Shown: positions 58,442-64,000 of the stretch, in pieces
Position numbering within the stretch: the first letter of the stretch is position 1
Layout: every line of letters begins with the position of its first letter
Assembly (NCBI RefSeq): GCF_002939475.1
Contig: NZ_PKFQ01000001.1
Span: forward strand, 186,001-250,000
DNA from: Streptomyces cinnamoneus
GTDB taxonomy: Bacteria > Actinomycetota > Actinomycetes > Streptomycetales > Streptomycetaceae
Length of the DNA: 64,000 nucleotides
Direction of reading: 5' to 3'
Notes under the pieces: model-generated
Databases searched by the model: none
Told to the model about the DNA's origin: nothing
What the model saw: only the letters and a program-made list of their open reading frames with translations
Program-made: the position numbers and the translations under genes

Positions 58442-60331
58442 CTACCGGTCCTCGCTGAGCTCGTACAGCTCCTGGAACAACCCGCCGCTGTGGACGAGCT
58501 GGTCGAAGGTGCCCTGCTCGGTGATCCGCCCGTCCTGCATCACCACGATCCGGTCCGCGATCCGGGTGTTGTCGAGCCGGTGGGTCACCACCACGGTGAT
58601 GCGGTGGGCCGCCATCTTCTTCAGCTCGGTGAAGATCTGGTGCTCACCGCGGGCGTCCATCTCGGACGTCGGCTCGTCCAGCACCAGCACGGCCGGCTGC
58701 CGGTACAGCGCCCGTGCGCACGCCAGTCGCTGCCACTGGCCGCCCGAGAGCGTCACCCCGCCCCACAGCTCGCGGGCCAGCAGGGTGTCGAGCCGCTGGG
58801 GCAGCTCCTGGACGACCCCGACCATGCCGACCTGTTCGAGCGTCGCCCAGACCGCGTCGTCGTCCCACGTACGGGGCTGGCCGAGGGTGACGTTCTCGCG
58901 GACCGACAGCGGCCAGCACGCGAAGGCCTGCGGCACCATGCCGGTGCGGTCCGCCACGCTGACCGGATCGGCGTCGGCGAGGTCGATGCCGTCCCACAGC
59001 ACCCGGCCTTTGTCCGCGGTCGTCAAGCCGAGCAGGAGGCGCACCAGCGTGGACTTGCCGGACCCGTTCTCCCCGACGAGCGCCACGACCTCGCCGCGCC
59101 GCAGCGTCAGCGACAGGTCGTCCACCGCGGGCGACGTCTTGTTCGGATAGGAGAAGGTCACCTTCTCCACGCGGACCGTCTCGACCACCGGCGGCACCGG
59201 CCGGCCACCGGTGCGCGGGGCGAGGCGCCGGGCGTCGTCGAGGAACCGGGTCCAGTCCCCGAGGTAGAGGCTGTTCTGGAACAGGCCGACGGTGTACTGG
59301 AGCAGGTCCCGCATGTTCGCCAGCGCCGTGCGCACCGCGACGACGACGGTGGCCGAGACGGCGAGGGAGACGCGGCCCGAGACCGTGAGCCACAGCAGCA
59401 CGCCGTAGGCACCGACCAGGCACACCCCGCTGGCGGCGTACGAGACGAGGCTGACCCGCAGCTGCCGGGGCACGTCGGCGAGCATCCGCGCGGTGATGAC
59501 CTGGCCCATGCGCTCGTACCAGAACCGCAGGTAGGGCACCATCGCGTTGCCACGGATCTCGTCGCCGAAGAAGGTGTTGGTGGCGTAGCCGCGCATCATC
59601 GACCGCACCGTGCGGCCCGCCCCGGTCGCCACATGGGTCCGGTACTCGATCTTGGCCCGTACAACGGTGCCCACGCCGGACGGCAACACCGCGATCACCA
59701 GGACGGCGAGCATCAACGGGTGCAGCCCGGCCAGCACCCCGCCGGCCGCGACCAGTCGCACCAGCGAACCGAGGAACATCTGCGTGTCGGCGACCGCGCG
59801 GTCGCACCGCACCGCCCCGGACTCGGCCCGCTCGTGGTCCTGCTTGAACTGCGGGTCCTGGAACGAGGCGAGCTTCACCGTCAGCACCGCGTTCACGAGG
59901 GCGTCGTCGGCGGCCATGAACAGTCTGGGCCGCAGCCGCTGCTCCGCCCACTGCCCGAAGGCGTGAGCACCCCGCGAGACGGCCGCCGCGATGCCGCCGA
60001 GGACGAACCACGGGAGCGCCTGGTGGACGCGGTGGCCCACGCTGCCGGTCCCGACCAGCGGCACCATGGCCTTCGCCGTCATGGCCAGCACCACGGCGGC
60101 GCCGGCGCCGGCGACGACCTGGGCGAGCACGAGGACCACGGCGGCGTTGCGGTCGATGCCCCAGGCGAGCCGCGCGACTTGGGCGAGCAGACGTGGGATC
60201 TTCGTGCACAACCGGAAGAAGCCACTCTCTTCCAGGGCGTTGCGGCTGCTTGTCCCCTTGTAGGTGATCACCGCTGGTTCCGGCATCGGCGGCCGGCCCC
60301 GCCCGGTCTGTTCACCTCCGACAGCATCCAC
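58442..60331 (-). CDS. ABC exporter, fused membrane and ATPase domains
   Basis: 629 residues. About five or six membrane helices in residues 45-330 (VVLVLAQVVAGAGAAVVLAM, LPWFVLGGIAAAVS), then an ATPase domain: Walker A VGENGSGKSTLVRLLLGL, LSGGQWQRLACARAL (signature), VLVLDEPTSEMD (Walker B) and VVTHRLDNTRIAD (H-loop). No N-terminal peptidase domain is present. This half-transporter type works as a dimer and exports lipids, peptides or natural products. GTG 60331 has GGGAGGAG at 6-7 bases. It is divergent from a 40-codon ORF and an SGNH hydrolase gene. Confidence 0.93.
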   Translation of the reverse strand: MDAVGGEQTGRGRPPMPEPAVITYKGTSSRNALEESGFFRLCTKIPRLLAQVARLAWGIDRNAAVVLVLAQVVAGAGAAVVLAMTAKAMVPLVGTGSVGHRVHQALPWFVLGGIAAAVSRGAHAFGQWAEQRLRPRLFMAADDALVNAVLTVKLASFQDPQFKQDHERAESGAVRCDRAVADTQMFLGSLVRLVAAGGVLAGLHPLMLAVLVIAVLPSGVGTVVRAKIEYRTHVATGAGRTVRSMMRGYATNTFFGDEIRGNAMVPYLRFWYERMGQVITARMLADVPRQLRVSLVSYAASGVCLVGAYGVLLWLTVSGRVSLAVSATVVVAVRTALANMRDLLQYTVGLFQNSLYLGDWTRFLDDARRLAPRTGGRPVPPVVETVRVEKVTFSYPNKTSPAVDDLSLTLRRGEVVALVGENGSGKSTLVRLLLGLTTADKGRVLWDGIDLADADPVSVADRTGMVPQAFACWPLSVRENVTLGQPRTWDDDAVWATLEQVGMVGVVQELPQRLDTLLARELWGGVTLSGGQWQRLACARALYRQPAVLVLDEPTSEMDARGEHQIFTELKKMAAHRITVVVTHRLDNTRIADRIVVMQDGRITEQGTFDQLVHSGGLFQELYELSEDR

Positions 60332-60466
60332 GATCGACTCCTCCCTCCCCTCGGCGAAAGGCGCCGTGTCAAAGGCACCCGGTGCTCAACTGGGCGGAGC
60401 CTCGGATCGTCACGGCCCCCGGCCGAGGAACCGGCGGGCCGCGGGAACGAGTGGGGTTTGTTTCAG

Positions 60467-60589
60467 ATGGTTAGTCCCGGTACAGACACCTTTGAGTTTG
60501 TCGAGTCGTCGACCGACCGACCGGCCGGCACCCCGGGGGAGGCGGCCCTGCGCGAAGAACCGGGCCGGGCATCCGGAATGATGGGGTGA
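60467..60589 (+). CDS. Possible 40-residue peptide upstream of the SGNH gene
   Basis: ATG 60467 to TGA 60589; begins MVSPGTDTFEFVESSTD and ends RASGMMG. The TGA overlaps the next ATG as TGATG, which could couple translation. The ribosome site is poor (GTGGGG about 10-15 bases upstream), and the region must also hold promoters for divergent genes, so coding status is doubtful. Confidence 0.3.
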   Translation: MVSPGTDTFEFVESSTDRPAGTPGEAALREEPGRASGMMG

Positions 60590-61281
60590 TGCGGATCATG
60601 TTCGTTGGCGACTCGATGACCATCGGTAGCGCGGGTGACCTCACCTGGCGCTACCGCATGTGGCAGCACCTGTGCGCCTCCCACGGCGGCCCCTTCCGGA
60701 TCGTCGGCCCTCGCCGTGAGCTGTACGACCCGGCTGCCGGTGCGCCCGTGTCGCTGGACTACGCCGCCGCCGACTTCCCCGAGCGGGCCCAGGCGCACCT
60801 CGCCGGCTGGGGAGAGGGCTGGCACCACATGGCGCCGGTCATCGGTGAGGCCGTACGCGCCCACCGGGTGGACACCCTCCTGATCTCCCTCGGGCTCATA
60901 GACCTCGGCTTCTACACCGACGCCGGGCAGACCGCCGAGAACGTGCGCCGCTTCGTCGCCGCCGCCAGGGACGCGTCCCCCCACGTCAGTGCCGTGCTCC
61001 TGCCCGTGATCCCCAACATCCGGGCCCGTGAGGAACCGGCCTTCGCCGCCGAGGTCGAGTGCTTCAACGAGCTGCTCGCCAAAGCCGTCGCCGAACTCGA
61101 CGCACCGGGGTCCGAGCTGCTGCTGGCCTCGGAGCCGCCGGGGTGGGACCTGGACCGGCACACCTACGACGGCACGCACCCGAATGCCGAGGGTGAGCAC
61201 CGGATCGCGGAGGCCTTCGCGACCGCGATGCACCAGGCGTGGGACATGGGAGGGCCCTACCAGCGCGCAGCCGGGCTCTGA
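60589..61281 (+). CDS. SGNH/GDSL-family hydrolase
   Basis: 230 residues. Block I is MFVGDSMTIGS (catalytic Ser in GDSMT), and block V DGTHPNAEGEHRIAEAF supplies the Asp-x-x-His pair. Block III, normally GxND, reads SLGLIDLGFY: the Asn that forms part of the oxyanion hole is replaced by Ile, so catalysis may be altered or the substrate different. No signal peptide, so it is probably cytoplasmic. ATG 60589 overlaps an upstream stop (TGATG). Divergent from an ABC exporter. Substrate unknown. Confidence 0.88.
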   Translation: MRIMFVGDSMTIGSAGDLTWRYRMWQHLCASHGGPFRIVGPRRELYDPAAGAPVSLDYAAADFPERAQAHLAGWGEGWHHMAPVIGEAVRAHRVDTLLISLGLIDLGFYTDAGQTAENVRRFVAAARDASPHVSAVLLPVIPNIRAREEPAFAAEVECFNELLAKAVAELDAPGSELLLASEPPGWDLDRHTYDGTHPNAEGEHRIAEAFATAMHQAWDMGGPYQRAAGL

Positions 61282-61306
61282 CGTGCGGGAAGCCGGATCG
61301 CCTCGT

Positions 61307-61350
61307 CGCCGGCCGGCCCTTGGGCCCGTGACCCACCGGAGGGGCCGGCG
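61307..61350 (+). terminator. Hairpin after the SGNH gene
   Basis: CGCCGGCC / GGCCGGCG arms, 8 bp perfect, with a long loop; 26 bases after the stop codon. Confidence 0.5.
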
Positions 61351-61426
61351 GCGCGCTTCCGCTCCCCTGCCGCGCCGTGGTGTGGCACGGCCGACCGCAC
61401 GGGCCGGCGGCTCGTAGGGTGTGCCC

Positions 61427-61948
61427 GTGACTCGTCTTCTCCCGTGGCGGCGCCGTCTCGACCGGGTCGACAGGCCGCCTTCCCGGACTGATTACGCGGG
61501 AGCCATCTACGGATCCCTGCTGGCGGCCTCCGTGATCGCGGCCACGAGCGCGGTCGGCGAGTTCGCCCGCGTCGAGACCGTCGTGCTGCTGCTCGTGACG
61601 GGCCTGGTGTTCTGGGCCGCCCACGTCTACGCGCGCCTTGTCGGTGAGAGGTCGATCGGCCGGCCTGTCGACCGGGCCGAGGTACGCCGGGTCGGGCGCA
61701 GCGAGTGGTCGATCGTCGAGGCGGCCGTGCTGCCGGCCGCTGCCGTCGCGTTCAGTCCGCTTCTCGGACTGGGCTTGACCGACACCGCGTGGTTCGCCCT
61801 GGCGGTGGCCGTGGCGCAGCAGGTCACGTGGGCCTATCTCGGCGCTGTCCACGCCAGTGCGTCGCGTCGGCAGGCTGCCGTCGAGTCGCTCGTCAACCTT
61901 CTGTTCGGACTCGTCATCGTGGCGGCCAAGGCCGGCCTGGGTCACTGA
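61427..61948 (+). CDS. Small integral membrane protein of unknown function
   Basis: 173 residues with four probable membrane helices: AGAIYGSLLAASVIAATSAV, VLLLVTGLVFWAAHVYA, AAVLPAAAVAFSPLLGL and WFALAVAVAQQVTWAYLGA, plus a fifth at the C-terminus. The charged loop VGERSIGRPVDRAEVRR separates helices 2 and 3. I know similar actinomycete proteins only as hypothetical. GTG 61427 rather than 61421, because TAGGGT at 61415-61420 would be a -10 element 6 bases upstream: probably a leaderless transcript. Confidence 0.78.
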   Translation: MTRLLPWRRRLDRVDRPPSRTDYAGAIYGSLLAASVIAATSAVGEFARVETVVLLLVTGLVFWAAHVYARLVGERSIGRPVDRAEVRRVGRSEWSIVEAAVLPAAAVAFSPLLGLGLTDTAWFALAVAVAQQVTWAYLGAVHASASRRQAAVESLVNLLFGLVIVAAKAGLGH

Positions 61949-62024
61949 ACGTACGCGGCGGCAGTCCGTTCTCCCGCCGTGTCGCTCTGGCGTGCCCCGC
62001 CAGGCTGGCGAAGAGGGGAAATCC

Positions 62025-62105
62025 ATGACGTTTCCCCGCCGCGTATCAGGAAACGCGCAGAGACGAGTGATCAACGCACGAACCGAAGTGATCGCTGACT
62101 CGTGA
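62025..62105 (+). CDS. Possible 26-residue leader peptide
   Basis: ATG 62025 has a good AGAGGGGAAA ribosome site; the frame runs 26 codons (MTFPRRVSGN... to EVIADS) and stops 32 bases before the hemerythrin-like gene. Arginine-rich. An inverted repeat CGTTTCC / GGAAACG (62029-62055) overlaps its start. Coding is not proven. Confidence 0.3.
   Translation: MTFPRRVSGNAQRRVINARTEVIADS
62029..62055. repeat. Inverted repeat upstream of the hemerythrin-like gene
   Basis: Perfect 7-bp arms CGTTTCC / GGAAACG with a 13-base centre. It could be an operator or an RNA hairpin over the start of the 26-codon ORF. Confidence 0.4.
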
Positions 62106-62137
62106 CCCGCAACGACTGAGACGAGGGGAACACGCAC

Positions 62138-62725
62138 ATGAGTGACGCGAAGACCGACCGTGAGAAGACCGCCCGTCTGCCGGACGAGGACGTCGTCGCC
62201 ATCCTGCTGAACCAGCACGCGAGGATCCGGGAACTCTTCGCCGACGTCAAGACGGCTGAGGGAGAGCACAAGAAGCAGGCGTTCGACGAGCTGAGGGCCC
62301 TGCTCGCCGTGCACGAGACGGCCGAGGAGATGGTCGTCCGGCCGGTGGCCCGCGACACCGCGGGCAAGAAGGAGGCGGCGGCCCGCAACCAGGAGGAGGC
62401 CGAGGCGAACAAGGTCCTCGCCAGGCTGGAGAAGATGGACGTCGAGAGCCCGGAGTTCGACGCCCAGCTGCGCGCGTTCCAGAAGGCCGTCGAGGACCAC
62501 GCCGAGCACGAGGAGCGGGAGGAGTTCCCGACGCTCCGCGCGGGCCGGGACGAGGCCCAGCTCAAGCGCATGGGCACCATGGTCCGGGCAGCCGAGAGGG
62601 TGGCGCCCACCCATCCGCATCCGACGGCGGCCGGTTCCCCTCTCGCGCAGTGGAGCGTCGGCCCCGTCGCTTCCTTGGTGGACCGTACGAAGGACGCGAT
62701 CAGGGGCGCCACGGCGCACCCGTGA
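62138..62725 (+). CDS. Hemerythrin-like (HHE domain) protein
   Basis: 195 residues. HHE-domain ligands are visible: NQHARIRELF, LLAVHETAEEMVVRPV and EDHAEHEEREEFPTL, matching the H...HxxxE...HxxxE pattern of di-iron hemerythrin domains. The C-terminal 45 residues are a hydrophilic tail with PTHPHPTAAG. Such proteins bind iron or respond to oxidative or osmotic stress in actinomycetes. ATG 62138 follows GAGGGGAA at 6-8 bases. Confidence 0.92.
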   Translation: MSDAKTDREKTARLPDEDVVAILLNQHARIRELFADVKTAEGEHKKQAFDELRALLAVHETAEEMVVRPVARDTAGKKEAAARNQEEAEANKVLARLEKMDVESPEFDAQLRAFQKAVEDHAEHEEREEFPTLRAGRDEAQLKRMGTMVRAAERVAPTHPHPTAAGSPLAQWSVGPVASLVDRTKDAIRGATAHP

Positions 62726-62752
62726 AGGGCCGGTTCACGCTGAGCGCGGGGA

Positions 62753-62784
62753 GCCGCCCGGGCGGGCGCGGGGCGCCGGGCGGC
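62753..62784. terminator. Bidirectional terminator
   Basis: GCCGCCCGG / CCGGGCGGC arms (9 bp, perfect) with a 14-base loop between convergent genes. Confidence 0.6.
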
Positions 62785-62823
62785 CCTGGAGCCCTCGCCC
62801 CACCCCGGCACCACGGCGAGCAC

Positions 62824-63411
62824 CTAGAGGATCGTCAAGGTCGTCACTCCGGTCGCGCCGGTGACACCGCCCGAGAGGCACTGCGGGGCGCTCGGCTGGG
62901 GCAGGGGGATGACCTGGAGCAGCTTCCGGCCGTGGAAGCGCCCATGGGTGACGGTGCCGGTGGCCGGGGTGACCACCTGGCCGGCCACGGCCGTGCTGCT
63001 GCCGGTGATCTCGGCGGTGCTGGCGTCACCGGTGTCCCAGGAGTAGGTCCGGCGGGACCGGAACCCTTCGAGAAGGTCGTTACAGCCTGCGAAGAGGGTG
63101 AACCTCTCGTGGTAGGAGCCGCTTTTCACCTCGCCCCCGCCACCGACGCATGAGGCGAACCGTCCGTCCACCGTGACCTCGACGCGCCGCGCCCGGAAGG
63201 TGACACCCGGGCGGTAGGTGACGGACTCGGTGCCCTGGCACTGCAACAGGCCCGGCTCCCGGGCGTGCCCCGGCCCGTGGGGGCTGGCGGTCGCCGGTAC
63301 CGGTGCGGCCACACCGAGCACCACGGCGGCCGCCAGGGCGACCGCCCGCACGCGTTCGACGCCGACGGTCACGACCGTTTTCCTCACTCTTGGCAGCATG
63401 GGGCTGTCCAT
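62824..63411 (-). CDS. Secreted protein of unknown function
   Basis: 195 residues. Signal peptide with VRAVALAAAVVLGVAAPVPATASP (in two parts; cleavage near residue 43). The mature part has four cysteines, among them LLQCQGTESV, ASCVGGGGEV and LFAGCNDLLE, and a C-terminal QCLSGGVTG, suggesting two disulfides in a beta-rich domain. I do not recognise a named family, though similar actinomycete proteins exist. Start at 63411 (ATG) or 63399 (ATG) is undecided; neither has a strong ribosome site. Divergent from the alpha/beta hydrolase gene. Confidence 0.75.
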   Translation of the reverse strand: MDSPMLPRVRKTVVTVGVERVRAVALAAAVVLGVAAPVPATASPHGPGHAREPGLLQCQGTESVTYRPGVTFRARRVEVTVDGRFASCVGGGGEVKSGSYHERFTLFAGCNDLLEGFRSRRTYSWDTGDASTAEITGSSTAVAGQVVTPATGTVTHGRFHGRKLLQVIPLPQPSAPQCLSGGVTGATGVTTLTIL

Positions 63412-63567
63412 GCCCCGGCAGTGCGCTCAGGACACGAGCGCACGGTGTCACCGGGCCGCGCGCGGCCGAGTGGGTGCACCTACCCGCGCGGGCCCTCCGC
63501 GCGTAATCTCGTGCCCCCACCCCCTCGACCTCGCGACAGGGCCTTCGCCGCAGTGAGCTGGAGAGAG

Positions 63568-64000
63568 ATGGACACGCTGGAGAACGGCTTGCTGCCGGTG
63601 CCGGGCGCGAGGCTGTACTTCGAAGTGCGCGGGACGGGCCCCCTGTTGTTGCTCGTCCCGGGCGGCGCCTCCGACGCGGAGGTCTTCGGTCCGCTGGCCG
63701 ACGAGCTCGCCGCCCACTACCGCGTCGTCTCCTACGATCCGCGCGGCATCTCGCGCAGCGTGCTCGACGGGCCGCCGCCGGAGCCGTGGCTCGACGTCCA
63801 GGCCGACGACGCCTCACGGCTGCTCGGCCACCTCGCCGGACCCGACGGGACGGGGAGGGTGTTCGGCAGCTGTGCGGGCGGGCTGGTCGCCCTGGAGCTC
63901 ATGGCCCGCATCCCGCACCGGATCCTGTGGGCCGTCGTCCACGAACCGCCCGCCATGGGGCTGTTGCCGGACGCGGAGCGTCACGCCGCCTTCTTCGAGG
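63568..64000 (+). CDS. Alpha/beta hydrolase, N-terminal part
   Basis: 144 codons, cut by the window's end. Alpha/beta-hydrolase features: LLLLVPGGASDAEVFGPLAD (oxyanion HG-like PGG), YRVVSYDPRGISRS and the nucleophile elbow FGSCAGGLVALEL. The elbow reads G-S-C-A-G, so the nucleophile position holds Cys instead of Ser. A cysteine nucleophile is known from dienelactone hydrolase; here it may alter or abolish esterase activity. ATG 63568 follows GGAGAG. Confidence 0.88.
   Translation, partial: MDTLENGLLPVPGARLYFEVRGTGPLLLLVPGGASDAEVFGPLADELAAHYRVVSYDPRGISRSVLDGPPPEPWLDVQADDASRLLGHLAGPDGTGRVFGSCAGGLVALELMARIPHRILWAVVHEPPAMGLLPDAERHAAFFE

Noticed and set aside
60467..60589. RiPP precursor for the divergent ABC exporter
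   Set aside because: No modification enzyme is near, the transporter has no peptidase domain, and the frame has a poor ribosome site; kept only as a low-confidence ORF.

Overview
The window looks like chromosomal DNA of a Streptomyces-type actinomycete. GC content is very high, third codon positions are almost all G or C, GTG starts are common, and the families are typical of that group: ECF41 sigma factor with its carboxymuconolactone decarboxylase partner, MmyB-like XRE regulators paired with short-chain dehydrogenases, DUF4232 lipoprotein, and HTH-STAND-WD40 protein. Both ends cut genes: an MscS-like channel at the left, reading leftwards, and an alpha/beta hydrolase at the right. I see no rRNA, tRNA, CRISPR array or replication origin.

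Left part (1-10.6 kb): small stand-alone units, namely an MscS fragment, a DUF218 membrane protein, secreted proteins, a divergent LysR/SDR pair, a Bcr/CflA-type MFS pump, an MmyB-type XRE regulator and an imine-reductase-like enzyme. A MITE-like element of about 180 bp lies directly at the stop codon of the SDR gene.

10.5-16.3 kb: a translationally coupled molybdenum hydroxylase operon (2Fe-2S, FAD and Mo subunits plus an XdhC insertion factor) runs leftwards and faces a TetR gene. Three copies of one palindromic operator lie between them.

16.4-28.1 kb: serine hydrolase, SRPBCC protein, glucosyl-3-phosphoglycerate synthase, AraC regulator with a lactate-permease-like transporter, divergent MerR/old yellow enzyme pair with a palindromic spacer promoter, DUF4232 lipoprotein, SAM methyltransferase and a large protein of unknown function.

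28.4-34.8 kb: the most notable region, a compact four-gene natural-product operon. It encodes a PPOX-family flavin or F420 enzyme, a one-module A-T-R NRPS-like protein that should release an aldehyde, and two cytochromes P450 that each depart from the usual I-helix motif. The likely product is a reduced, possibly dimerised and cross-linked amino-acid derivative; this is inference.

34.8-43.5 kb: AAA ATPase, Tat-exported beta-propeller, a divergent ECF41 sigma factor/CMD pair with recognisable ECF41 promoters on both sides, then a coupled operon of a 39-aa peptide, a 92-aa unknown protein and an MFS exporter behind a leader hairpin with a T-run, and an SDR/XRE pair.

43.7-64 kb: a 1291-aa HTH-STAND-TM-WD40 protein (14 repeats), a second XRE/SDR pair arranged divergently, MFS/LysR divergent pair, ABC-2-like membrane protein/MarR pair with palindromic operators, DUF899 protein, a gene remnant, ABC-2 transporter with a two-component system, an exporter-type ABC protein divergent from an SGNH hydrolase, a small membrane protein, a hemerythrin-like protein and a secreted protein. 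Several genes appear to have leaderless mRNAs, because a -10-like element lies 6-7 bases before the start codon.
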